A DNA stretch of 64,000 nt, from the NCBI GenBank assembly GCA_049792815.1, contig JBARBG010000133.1, positions 1-64,000 on the forward strand, in the 5' to 3' direction. The notes beneath the pieces are model-generated. The model did no database searches, was not told the origin of the DNA, and saw only the letters and a list, made by a program, of their open reading frames with translations. This DNA is from DAIDKA01 sp049792815. Lineage in GTDB: Bacteria > Pseudomonadota > Gammaproteobacteria > Steroidobacterales > Steroidobacteraceae. Made by a program: the position numbers and the translations under genes. Shown piece after piece: positions 8,366 through 15,918 of this stretch; within the stretch, counting starts at the first letter, position 1, and each line of letters begins with the position of its first letter.

Positions 8366-8647
8366 ATGACGACGATCTACGTGGGGAATCTGCCCTTCAA
8401 TGCCACGGAACAGGACGTCAGGGCCCTTTTCGAAAGTCATGGGACCGTGGAAGGTGTGAAGCTCATCAATGACCGCGAGACCGGCAAGCCGCGTGGCTTC
8501 GGTTTCGTGGACATGCCGCAGGCCGATGCGCAGACCGCCATTCAGGCGTTGAATGGCCAGCAGCTGGGCGGTCGCGCGCTGCGGGTCAATGAAGCCCAGG
8601 AGCGCCCGCAGCGGCCGCGCCAGGGCGGCGGACCGTTCCGCCGCTGA
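8366..8647 (+). CDS. Bacterial RRM-type RNA-binding protein
   Basis: A 93-residue single-domain RNA recognition motif protein. RNP2 (IYVGNLPF, from residue 4) and RNP1 (KPRGFGFV, 41-48) carry the aromatic residues that stack on RNA bases. A short Arg/Gly/Pro-rich tail follows. Such proteins often respond to cold or stress in bacteria, but no target is known. A TAGCAT hexamer about 35 bases upstream and a GAGAG sequence before the ATG indicate an ordinary leadered transcript. Confidence 0.93.
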   Translation: MTTIYVGNLPFNATEQDVRALFESHGTVEGVKLINDRETGKPRGFGFVDMPQADAQTAIQALNGQQLGGRALRVNEAQERPQRPRQGGGPFRR

Positions 8648-8685
8648 GAGCCGGGACGGGCGCGAACGATGGCAGGGCTCTGTGC

Positions 8686-8711
8686 TGACAGCGCCCCTGA
8701 GGCGGCTGTCA
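8686..8711. terminator. Hairpin between convergent RRM and helicase genes
   Basis: TGACAGC-GCC pairs with GGC-(G)-GCTGTCA, a 10-bp stem with one bulge and a CCTGA loop. It overlaps the stop codon of the helicase on the minus strand and lies 38 bases after the RRM stop. No T-run follows on either strand. It could stop both transcripts or protect their 3' ends. Confidence 0.4.
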
Positions 8712-10841
8712 CCACATTTCCTTGAGGCGGGCGTTTACATCCAGCGCCGAACTGCCCGCATCCCCCAGCGCCATCTCATCGATATTGGCACCGTGGACCA
8801 CGGTGGCGTCGAACGCCTTGAGCACCTTCTCGGTCATGAACCGGCTGCGACCGCCATAGACATGCCCGTCGGAGCTCTTCGGCTGGCTGGTGATCTGGAA
8901 TTTCAATGGGCTGTACAGCATCAGTTCGTTGCGCGCCCGGGTCATGGCCACGTACAGCAAGCGCCGCTCCTCTTCGATCAGCTCGGGCTTGCGGGTCGCG
9001 AATTCGGACGGGAAGCTGCCGTCGACGACATTCAGCAGGTAGACGGTGTCCCACTCCATGCCCTTGGCGGAATGGATGGTTGAAAGCACCAGGTAGTCCT
9101 CGTCGAGGTTCGGCTTGCCCGCCAGATCGCTCGCCGCTTCCGGCGGGTCCAGTGTCAGCTCGGTGATGAAGCGCTCGCGCGATGTGTACTGGCCGGAGAG
9201 CAGCTCCAGCTGATCCAGGTCGCCAACGCGGGTGTGGACGTTTTCGTAGATGCGCTCCAGGTGCGGCTTGTACCAGTCACGCACCAGGCGCACCTGGCCG
9301 GGCCACTCGCGGCGCGGATCCATCAGCGCCTGCTGCAGGTCCGAGAGTTTCTCGATTTCCACCGGCTCGACATTCGGCGCCGTGAAGCTCGCCAGTGAGC
9401 CCGCGGCATGCTGCTGCGCTGCAAGATGGGCGATGGCGCGCTGGGCACTGGCCGGGCCCATGCCGGGCAGCAGCTGCAGGGCGCGAAACGCCGCCATCTG
9501 GTTGCGCGGATTGTCGATCCAGCGCAGCACCGACAGCAGATCCTTGACATGCGCCGCCTCGAGAAAGCGCAGGCCGCCGTATTTGACGAACGGAATCTGC
9601 CGCCGGGCCAGTTCGATTTCCAACAAGTCGCTGTGGCTGCCGCTGCGGAACAGCACCGCCTGGCGATGCAGGGGAATATTGGCCTCGCGGCGCCGCAGCA
9701 CCTCGCTGCACACCGACTCGGCCTGCGTGGGCAGGTCATCCACCGTGACCAGGCGGGGGCGCTGACCGGCGCCGCGGGCGGCCAGCAGGTGCTTGCGGAA
9801 CTGGCGCGGCGCATCGGCCATCAGCGCGTTGGAGGCATCCAGAACCTGCTGGGTCGAACGGTAGTTCTGCGCCAGGGTGATGACCTCGGCACGTGGCTGG
9901 AACTGATCAGGAAAATTCAGGATGTTGTCGACGGTGGCGGCACGGAATGAATAGATGGCCTGCGCGTCATCACCCACCACCGTCAGTCCACGGCCATCCG
10001 GCCGCATCGCATGCAGTATCTGCGCCTGCAGCACATTGGTGTCCTGGTACTCATCCACCAGCACATGGTCGAAGTGTCCGCTGACATGCTGGGCGAGCTT
10101 CGCATCCCCCATCATGATGTGCCAGTAGAGCAGCAGATCGTCGTAATCGAGGATGCCGTAGGCCTGCTTGCGCTGCACGTAGGCGCGATACAGATGGGTC
10201 AGCTCGTCTTCCCACTGTGCGCACCAGGGGTATTGCTCATCCAGCGACTCGCGCAGGGTCTTGCGGGTGTTGACGCGATGCGAATAGATCGCCAGGCAGG
10301 TGTCGCGGCGTGGAAAACGCTGCTCCTTGGCGTCAAATCCCAGTTCCTGGCGGATCGCGTCCATGAGATCGGCGCTGTCGCCGCGGTCGATGACGGTGAA
10401 CTGGGGATCAAGTTTCAGGTGGCGCGCATAGTGGCGCAGCAGGCGGTTGCCCATCGAGTGGAAGGTTCCCGACCAGGACAGGCGTTGCGCCAGCACCTGG
10501 TTGAGCCCGCCCAAGGGCTCATTCAGGGCCTGCTTGACGATGTCACGCGCGCGCCGGCGCATCTCCTGGGCGGCGCGGCGGCTGAAGGTCAGCATCAGGA
10601 TACGGGCCGGATCCACGCCGTTCATCGCCAGGTGCGCGACGCGATGGGCGAGGGTATTGGTCTTGCCAGTCCCCGCACCGGCAATGATCAGCAAGGGCCC
10701 GGCATCGATGCCCTTGTCCGCGGCCTTCTCGCCCACCTTGCCGATGAAAGTGACGCTCTGCTCGCCACCGCGGGTCTCCCCGAAGGTTGCCGCCTTGCGC
10801 TGGGCGGTATTCAAAGCGGTCATGTACGCGGGAGTTGCCAT
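8709..10841 (-). CDS. UvrD/PcrA-like superfamily 1 DNA helicase
   Basis: A 710-residue 3'-5' helicase. The Q-motif region LNTAQR (10-15), Walker A AGAGTGKT (54-61), LTFSRRAAQEMRRR (motif Ia), VDEYQDTN (motif II), GDDAQAIYSFRAA (motif III), QNYRS (motif IV), and near the end STIHSAKGMEWDTVYLL (motif V) and LLYVAMTRARNEL (motif VI) are all present. The distance from Q motif to Walker A is about 40 residues, with an inserted segment (about 21-50) longer than in canonical UvrD. This looks like a paralogue of unknown specific role. A TATAGT hexamer 9 bases before the ATG overlaps the stop of the upstream kinase gene. Confidence 0.93.
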   Translation of the reverse strand: MATPAYMTALNTAQRKAATFGETRGGEQSVTFIGKVGEKAADKGIDAGPLLIIAGAGTGKTNTLAHRVAHLAMNGVDPARILMLTFSRRAAQEMRRRARDIVKQALNEPLGGLNQVLAQRLSWSGTFHSMGNRLLRHYARHLKLDPQFTVIDRGDSADLMDAIRQELGFDAKEQRFPRRDTCLAIYSHRVNTRKTLRESLDEQYPWCAQWEDELTHLYRAYVQRKQAYGILDYDDLLLYWHIMMGDAKLAQHVSGHFDHVLVDEYQDTNVLQAQILHAMRPDGRGLTVVGDDAQAIYSFRAATVDNILNFPDQFQPRAEVITLAQNYRSTQQVLDASNALMADAPRQFRKHLLAARGAGQRPRLVTVDDLPTQAESVCSEVLRRREANIPLHRQAVLFRSGSHSDLLEIELARRQIPFVKYGGLRFLEAAHVKDLLSVLRWIDNPRNQMAAFRALQLLPGMGPASAQRAIAHLAAQQHAAGSLASFTAPNVEPVEIEKLSDLQQALMDPRREWPGQVRLVRDWYKPHLERIYENVHTRVGDLDQLELLSGQYTSRERFITELTLDPPEAASDLAGKPNLDEDYLVLSTIHSAKGMEWDTVYLLNVVDGSFPSEFATRKPELIEEERRLLYVAMTRARNELMLYSPLKFQITSQPKSSDGHVYGGRSRFMTEKVLKAFDATVVHGANIDEMALGDAGSSALDVNARLKEMW

Positions 10842-10850
10842 GCCCCTCGG

Positions 10851-10856
10851 ACTATA
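10851..10856 (-). promoter_or_regulatory. -10-like TATAGT of the helicase gene
   Basis: Minus-strand TATAGT 9 bases before the ATG at 10841. It overlaps the TAG stop of the upstream kinase gene (10852-10854). The predicted transcription start is within about 2 bases of the ATG. Confidence 0.45.
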
Positions 10857-11403
10857 CGAGCTGGCGGTTTGCCAAGCTACGGATCAATGCCGAACCGTGC
10901 ACGGGTTCAAGCATGGCGCCGTCGTGGATGAAACGCGGCCCCTCAATCTCCAGGAAACCGTCCCCGCCTGTGCCGGCGGCGGTCACCCATTCTGCATCCC
11001 GGTGCCCGGGATGGCGCGCGGCCTGCGCGCCGCGGGCCTTGAGTCGTGCCTGCCGCAGGGCTTCAGGAACTCGACACAGCACCTGGGTACACGGGCCAGC
11101 AGCGTGCGCCAGCAGCGCACGCAGCGCCGGTTCATGTTCGCCGGGGCGGAAATTGCCCTCCAGCACCACCGCTCCCACGGCCGCCAGCTGCTCGCGCGCG
11201 AGGGCGAACAGGGCCGCGAAACTTGCATCGCTCAAGCGTCTTGATGCCGCAGGATCGGCGGCCCCCAGCACATTCAGCAGTGGCTCCTTGATGCGGTCCT
11301 TGGCCAACAAGGGCATCGCGAGCGCGCGTGCCAGCGCGCGCGCCAGGGTGGTCTTGCCGGTGGCCGGCAGACCCGTGACCAGGAACACGCCTCGCTGCGT
11401 CAT
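10852..11403 (-). CDS. P-loop kinase-like AAA family ATPase
   Basis: A 183-residue small ATPase/kinase. Walker A GLPATGKTT lies at 11-19, followed by AKDRIKEPLL and VVLEGNF, a layout shared by gluconate kinase, zeta-toxin and chloramphenicol phosphotransferase-like P-loop kinases. The substrate is unknown. The ATG at 11403 is preferred because the motif then sits near the N-terminus and a TAGGAT hexamer lies 7 bases upstream; an upstream ATG at 11442 would run into the divergent Nudix gene. A cognate antitoxin was not seen, so a toxin role is not supported. Confidence 0.8.
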   Translation of the reverse strand: MTQRGVFLVTGLPATGKTTLARALARALAMPLLAKDRIKEPLLNVLGAADPAASRRLSDASFAALFALAREQLAAVGAVVLEGNFRPGEHEPALRALLAHAAGPCTQVLCRVPEALRQARLKARGAQAARHPGHRDAEWVTAAGTGGDGFLEIEGPRFIHDGAMLEPVHGSALIRSLANRQLV

Positions 11404-11409
11404 GTCAGC

Positions 11410-11416
11410 TATCCTA
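11410..11416. promoter_or_regulatory. Shared overlapping -10 elements of kinase and Nudix genes
   Basis: The 7 bases TATCCTA contain TATCCT for the plus-strand Nudix gene (ATG 7 bases away at 11423) and TAGGAT on the minus strand for the kinase gene (ATG 7 bases away at 11403). The two starts are only 19 bases apart, so both transcripts would be leaderless and polymerase could occupy only one promoter at a time. Confidence 0.5.
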
Positions 11417-11422
11417 GCGGCA

Positions 11423-11962
11423 ATGACGACACTCAACAGCACCCGCCACTATCAGGGTCGCGTCATCGGCGTGACGGTGGACGAGGTCATCCTGCCGAAC
11501 GGTCGGCACACCGCGCTGGAGGTGGTGCACCATCCGGGCGGCGCGGCCATCGTCGCACTCAACGACCTGCAGCAGGTATGCCTGCTGCGTCAGTACCGCT
11601 ATGTCGCTGGGGGCTGGATCTGGGAACTGCCGGCGGGAAAACTCGAACCCGCTGAAGCGCCGGAGGTCACTGCGCGCCGCGAGCTTCAGGAAGAAGCCGC
11701 AGTCACGGCCACCGACTGGGTGAGCCTGGGGTCGCTGCTGAGTTCACCCGGGGTGTTCTCGGAGGTCATTCATCTGTATCTGGCACGGGGCCTGTCGGCC
11801 TCCCGCTCCCAGCTCGAGGACAGCGAGGTACTTGAAGTGCACTGGGTGAGTTTTCGCCAGGCCTGTGACATGGCGCTGTCCGGTGAGCTGCGCGACGCCA
11901 AGACCACCGTCGGGGTGCTGCGCGCCGCCCACCGGCTGGGACTGTCGCTGAGGCAGGCCTGA
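11423..11962 (+). CDS. Nudix hydrolase (ADP-ribose pyrophosphatase-like)
   Basis: A 179-residue Nudix enzyme. The box runs from Gly72: GKLEPAE, then EVTARRELQEEAAV, with the metal-binding REL-EE core; the usual Gly near the box end is Ala. The upstream LRQYRY and WELPAGKLE are typical of the ADP-sugar pyrophosphatase (NudF) branch. It probably splits ADP-ribose or ADP-sugars to AMP and sugar phosphate. The ATG at 11423 is chosen because a longer reading would overlap the divergent kinase gene and lose the TATCCT promoter. Confidence 0.9.
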   Translation: MTTLNSTRHYQGRVIGVTVDEVILPNGRHTALEVVHHPGGAAIVALNDLQQVCLLRQYRYVAGGWIWELPAGKLEPAEAPEVTARRELQEEAAVTATDWVSLGSLLSSPGVFSEVIHLYLARGLSASRSQLEDSEVLEVHWVSFRQACDMALSGELRDAKTTVGVLRAAHRLGLSLRQA

Positions 11963-12069
11963 CGGGCCTGGAATCTGGCCATTTCGTGACACGCGGCGCA
12001 GTGATGCTGCACCTGCACCCCGTACAGTTCCACCGGAAAGAATCTCTGAATCGGTGTGACTTAATCCAC

Positions 12070-12423
12070 GTGAGCACCAAGAAGGACAACCTGCGACCGA
12101 CGGACCCGGCGGATACCGCAAGTACCGCGGAACGACGCCGCATTGGCAGGATTGTGCGCGATGACCGCGACTCGGCGAGCGTCGAATGGATCGACGCGCC
12201 GCCCGACTACGACCGCGTGCCCCTGTCGATCGAGGGCACCCTGCCCCGCGGCACCCGGCGCGCCCCGAGCGGCTTCAATCCCTACGACACCGTTTCGCCC
12301 AACAAGGCCCTCGACCCTGACAAGCGCCCCGCGAAACGCGATCTGCGCAAGCTTTCGGAATGGATCAAGCAGATGCGCGAACTTGAAGAGCGCAAGAAGC
12401 GCCCGGACCCGGACGAGGATTGA
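12070..12423 (+). CDS. Small hydrophilic hypothetical protein (117 aa)
   Basis: I do not recognise a family. The product is soluble and highly charged, with RRIGRIVRDDRDSASVEW near the start, a middle stretch with GFNPYDTV and a basic/acidic C-terminal helix ending KKRPDPDED. GTG at 12070 is the likely start, since the preceding codons look non-coding; an in-frame GTG at 11986 is the alternative. It lies downstream of the Nudix gene and is convergent with the gene at 12429, the stops being 5 bases apart. Confidence 0.6.
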   Translation: MSTKKDNLRPTDPADTASTAERRRIGRIVRDDRDSASVEWIDAPPDYDRVPLSIEGTLPRGTRRAPSGFNPYDTVSPNKALDPDKRPAKRDLRKLSEWIKQMRELEERKKRPDPDED

Positions 12424-12428
12424 GCGCC

Positions 12429-13034
12429 TCAGTGGGCCCGCTGAGCGGCCGGCGCCGGTAATACACCCAGGCCGCGCAGCAGCCGCCAGGACCTGCGGCT
12501 GCCAGTGCGCAGCCACAGTTCATACAGTCGCAGCACATCCGCATTCGAGTGCTTGTATGAGCTCTCGCTGATCTCATTCAGCGCATCAACCAGCGGCTGG
12601 AACTTTCCGGCAAGCTCGGCGAACACCCGCCCCAGCACCGCACCACGCCGGCCGCGCTGCGTGTCGGCCAGGGTCGAGTACGCCTGCGCGCCCATGCTGA
12701 TGTGGTAGTCGATATCGACCAGCTTGCGGGCGAAGCTGCGCGCAAAGAAGCCGGCGATGAACAAGGAGACATCCCCGAGCCGCTGCAGGCCGCGCTGGCG
12801 CTCGGCGAGGCTCGGCGCGGCGAGCGCCTCGGTGAGCATCACCACCAGGGGCTTGAGCCGGCTGCCCTCGGCGGTGCGTTCAAACAGGGATTCGGAGCGC
12901 GCAAAGAGGGTCAGGACATTGACCACATAGTGCCGGGTGTGATCGTCGACACTCAGCTGCTGCTTGCCCAACGCCGCATTCAGGCTGTCGCGGAAGTACT
13001 CCGTCAGGCTTGTGACCGGCAGGACATTAGCCAT
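12429..13034 (-). CDS. Conserved hypothetical helical protein (201 aa)
   Basis: No family recognised with confidence. The product is predicted all-helical and soluble; it starts MANVLPVTSLTEYFRDSL and contains HYVVNVLTLFARSE and a central FIAGFFARSFARKLVDIDYH stretch. No signal peptide is seen. ATG at 13034 is taken as the start; a TTG two codons upstream is possible. It is the last gene of a long minus-strand run that includes a CpcT-like lipoprotein and the ATP-grasp/metallopeptidase pair, 66 bases after the lipoprotein gene. Confidence 0.7.
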   Translation of the reverse strand: MANVLPVTSLTEYFRDSLNAALGKQQLSVDDHTRHYVVNVLTLFARSESLFERTAEGSRLKPLVVMLTEALAAPSLAERQRGLQRLGDVSLFIAGFFARSFARKLVDIDYHISMGAQAYSTLADTQRGRRGAVLGRVFAELAGKFQPLVDALNEISESSYKHSNADVLRLYELWLRTGSRRSWRLLRGLGVLPAPAAQRAH

Positions 13035-13100
13035 GGCCAAATCTCACACACCCCGCCCGGTCAGATCCGTGAGGTGCATCCCAATACCGCTCGCGCCGGT

Positions 13101-13772
13101 CTATTGCGGCGTATTACTGCGTTTACGCAGCCGGATGAAAGGGTCCTCGGCGGTGCCGTAGACCAGGTCACCGTCACTGTCATAGGCCTGCTCGCTGATG
13201 GCCAGCTGGTCGGCGGTCAGCTCGATGCGCCAGTGGGCTGAAACGGCAGCCGGCGCGGAAATCGGCGTCGAGTGGCACAGCTTCGGGTCGTTGCTGGCCG
13301 AGAAGTGGTCCGCCACCTTCAGCCACGCCAGCGAGCAGCCCGTCAGCAGCCTCAGGTCCGCCGGCTGCATGGCGGTCAGCAGCTCCGGTGATTCATCGGC
13401 GCCGCGCCAGTGTTTGGGCTCGGTGAAGGTCCAGACCGCTTCCACGATCTTGTCCTTCACGGATTCAAAGGAAATGATGTACTGCCCGAGCATCTGCTGC
13501 GGATCATCGGTGGCGGATTCCTGCAGGTAGTAGACGTGGTCACCGACCATCAGTGAATCAACCCTGACGATCACCGCGCTGACCGCCGGGTGTACCGGTC
13601 CGCCATGCTTGTGATCGGTTGCGACCTGCGCGCGGTTGTCATAGTGACCCGGCAGCCAACCCTCGATCTGGCGTATCAGCACGTCATTCTGGCTCGCCTG
13701 CGGGGCCGCACAGCTGCCCAGCGCCGCCAACAGGGTCAGCAGCAACGGCATCGCCAATCGGTTGCGGATCAT
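13101..13772 (-). CDS. Lipoprotein resembling the CpcT/CpeT family
   Basis: A 223-residue exported protein; the signal peptide ends in the lipobox LGSC (Cys21). The mature part has the pattern LPGHYDNRAQV, then VRVDSLMVGDHVYYLQES, a GQYIISFE strand and VWTFTEPKHWRG, which resembles the CpcT/CpeT fold known from phycobilin lyases and from non-photosynthetic relatives. No bilin genes are present, so a lyase role is unlikely; a periplasmic ligand-binding role is inference. It is followed 25 bases upstream on the same strand by the ATP-grasp gene, suggesting an operon. Confidence 0.6.
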   Translation of the reverse strand: MIRNRLAMPLLLTLLAALGSCAAPQASQNDVLIRQIEGWLPGHYDNRAQVATDHKHGGPVHPAVSAVIVRVDSLMVGDHVYYLQESATDDPQQMLGQYIISFESVKDKIVEAVWTFTEPKHWRGADESPELLTAMQPADLRLLTGCSLAWLKVADHFSASNDPKLCHSTPISAPAAVSAHWRIELTADQLAISEQAYDSDGDLVYGTAEDPFIRLRKRSNTPQ

Positions 13773-13797
13773 CGTGTCGCTTGCTCCGTAAGGTGCA

Positions 13798-14832
13798 TCA
13801 GCCGTAGGTGGCGCGCCATTGTGCGCGATAGGTGAGCCCCAGTGTCATCAGACGCTCGAGCAGTTCCTGGTAGTTCTGGCCCGCGGCGCGCGCGCTTTCC
13901 GCGAAGTCCTCGGTCGCGGTCAGGTTGGGATTGGCGTTCGCTTCAAGAACATACACTTCGCCTGCAGCCGTGACCCGAAAATCCATGCGCGCGTATCCGG
14001 ACAGGCCCAGGGCCCGGTAGATGCGGCGCGACAGCCGGTCCAGCCGCGCCTCCACCGCCGGCGGCAGATCCTGTGCGGCGTGGGTGGTGATCCCGTAGCG
14101 CTCCTGGTAGTTGCGATCCCACTTCACCTTGCGGGTGGCGATCGCCGCCGAGGTCTCCGGCATGGTGCCGAATACCATCTCCCACACCGGCAGGCGGTGC
14201 AGGCGTTCATTGCCCATGACCCCCACGTACAGTTCACGGCCCGCGATGTACTCCTCGACCAGCGCGTCCGACCCCACCTGGTCGTGGACGAACTCGATGC
14301 GCTCCTTGAGTTTCGCGGCGTCCTCGACCACGGAGGCCTGGGCGATCCCCAGCGAGGCGTCCTCGATCGTCGACTTCACGAACAGCGGGAAGCGCAGCCG
14401 GCGTGGCACATTCACGCGCGCGCCGCGATTGAACACGGCGAACTGCGGGGTGGGTATGCGGTGATAGGACAGCAGCTGCTTGCACAGCGGCTTGTCGCGC
14501 GAGAGCAGCAGGCCACGCGGATTGCAGCCGGTGTAGGGCTGGCGCAGCAGTTCCAGGAAGGCGACGACGTGCTGATCGTAGGTACCGATGCCGTCAAACT
14601 CCTCCAGGAGGTTGAACACCAAATCGGGCTTCCAATCGGCGATCGAAGTTCGCAGTTCGGTGAGGCTGTCGAGCACCCCGACACACCGCACCTCGTGGCC
14701 GCGCGCCTTGAGGGTCGAGATGACGTCATACTCGGTGCGCCACTCGGAGATTTCCTTCTCAGTGCGTCCCTCCAGGGTGTCGGGAGGCACCAGACTCGAG
14801 TGCAGGACGACGAGCACGCGCAGCTTTTTCAT
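13798..14832 (-). CDS. ATP-grasp ligase related to D-Ala-D-Ala ligase
   Basis: A 344-residue ATP-grasp enzyme. The N-terminal preATP-grasp domain (about 1-110) contains DLVFNLLEEFDGIGTYDQHV, similar to Ddl proteins; the central part has LFVKSTIEDASLGIAQASVV and the ATP-binding VEEYIAGRELYVGVMG; the metal-binding end is GYARMDFRV followed by EVYVLEANANPNL. It should form an amide bond through an acyl phosphate. Its partner, a zinc metallopeptidase, overlaps it by 4 bases (ATGA), so translation is coupled. It is not the housekeeping Ddl: no mur genes surround it and the sequence differs at the N-terminus. The product is unknown. Confidence 0.87.
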   Translation of the reverse strand: MKKLRVLVVLHSSLVPPDTLEGRTEKEISEWRTEYDVISTLKARGHEVRCVGVLDSLTELRTSIADWKPDLVFNLLEEFDGIGTYDQHVVAFLELLRQPYTGCNPRGLLLSRDKPLCKQLLSYHRIPTPQFAVFNRGARVNVPRRLRFPLFVKSTIEDASLGIAQASVVEDAAKLKERIEFVHDQVGSDALVEEYIAGRELYVGVMGNERLHRLPVWEMVFGTMPETSAAIATRKVKWDRNYQERYGITTHAAQDLPPAVEARLDRLSRRIYRALGLSGYARMDFRVTAAGEVYVLEANANPNLTATEDFAESARAAGQNYQELLERLMTLGLTYRAQWRATYG

Positions 14833-15884
14833 AAGGGAAGGTGTGGTGTCTCACCTTGGCCGTACAGCCTCGCGAGTCGGATCAGCATCCAGCGGACATG
14901 CCGCCCGGCATCACGGCGGTTGCCACGCACATGCAGTCGCAAAGCGTCGCACCGCTCGATGATCATACGCAGAAGCTGGTGGATACTGTAGCGCTCGATC
15001 TTCAGCTCGCGCGACACCGAATTGAGCAGCTGGGTCTTCATTGACCGGATCAGGGTGCTGGCGCGCAGCGCGCCGCGCGGCGCGGGCTGGGCGCGGAATA
15101 CCTTCTGCACCAGCTCCTCGATCATGCCGCGCCGGTCACTGCCGCGGCGCGCCTGCTTGTCACGGTAGACCTCGGCCAGGGTGCGCGTGTCGGTGGCGAT
15201 TGATTCGATGCGGCGCCGGTTATGCACCGGCGCGCGACGGTGACGGACGCTTTGCATCAGTTCGTCGACCCGGCACAGCTTCTGGAATGCCGGCCACTGT
15301 GCGTAGGCACGGCGCCAGTTCGAATTTGGCTTCAGCCACACGGCGAAAGTTTCCGCGAAATCCTCGGTGGGATGGGCCTGGGCATACCATTCGCCCAGGT
15401 GATGCACGTAGCGGCGGCTTCCCGGGCGGGCGCGGTAGCGCTCCGGATAGGGCAGCGAGGCCGGACCAAAGGTCTCGCGCCAGCAGGCGCGGCGGCGCAG
15501 CCGAAAGGCGTTGTCGAGCGCGTGACCGGCTTCGTGACGCAAAATGCGCATCAGCCAGCGCGTATTGCCGCCCTCGACCTGGTGCATCATGCGCCGTTCA
15601 AGCCGTTCCAGGCGCGGATGCGCCAGATAGAACGGTACGGCAATGCCGGGTACCCCGTCGGGCGAGAACCATTCCTCGGAGAGCCACGCGTGCGGTTTGA
15701 AGCTGATGCCGCGGCCGGCGAGCTCGGCGTACAGGCGCCGCATGGGGCGCGCCAGGCGCGAGTCCGTGACCGTGAGGTTCAAGTCGCAAAGCCTGACTTT
15801 CAGCAGTTCCTCATCGCCCAAGCGCACCCAGGCGCGCGCCCGCCTGGGTGCGGCCGGCTTGTGGTTTTTCGCTCTCGCGGGCAT
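14829..15884 (-). CDS. Putative zinc-binding metallopeptidase
   Basis: A 351-residue predicted cytoplasmic protein of the putative zinc-binding metallopeptidase family. It carries HEAGH at 117-121 in the helix RILRHEAGHALDNAF, and HPTEDFAETFAVWL (171-184), whose glutamate probably provides the third ligand. The last 150 residues are strongly basic and helical (RRRIES, HVRGNRRDAGRH) and may bind nucleic acid or an acidic partner. No signal peptide is present. It is translationally coupled to the ATP-grasp ligase. A TAGGCT hexamer 7 bases before the ATG marks it as the likely first gene of the operon. Confidence 0.82.
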   Translation of the reverse strand: MPARAKNHKPAAPRRARAWVRLGDEELLKVRLCDLNLTVTDSRLARPMRRLYAELAGRGISFKPHAWLSEEWFSPDGVPGIAVPFYLAHPRLERLERRMMHQVEGGNTRWLMRILRHEAGHALDNAFRLRRRACWRETFGPASLPYPERYRARPGSRRYVHHLGEWYAQAHPTEDFAETFAVWLKPNSNWRRAYAQWPAFQKLCRVDELMQSVRHRRAPVHNRRRIESIATDTRTLAEVYRDKQARRGSDRRGMIEELVQKVFRAQPAPRGALRASTLIRSMKTQLLNSVSRELKIERYSIHQLLRMIIERCDALRLHVRGNRRDAGRHVRWMLIRLARLYGQGETPHLPL

Positions 15885-15891
15885 GGCCCCA

Positions 15892-15897
15892 AGCCTA
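15892..15897 (-). promoter_or_regulatory. -10-like TAGGCT of the metallopeptidase gene
   Basis: Minus-strand TAGGCT lies 7 bases before the ATG at 15884, with no room for a leader. It lies in the 34-base gap after the phosphatase gene and would give the metallopeptidase/ATP-grasp pair its own transcript. Confidence 0.4.
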
Positions 15898-15918
15898 CCA
15901 TCCGGCCCACAGGATCTG

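Noticed and set aside
10852..11403. The P-loop kinase as a zeta-type toxin of a toxin-antitoxin pair
   Set aside because: Walker A and the fold fit, but no small antitoxin gene is adjacent; the neighbours are a helicase and a Nudix enzyme with their own promoters.
13101..13772. A phycobilin lyase function for the CpcT-like protein
   Set aside because: It is an exported lipoprotein and the window has no phycobiliprotein or bilin synthesis genes; only the fold resemblance is kept.
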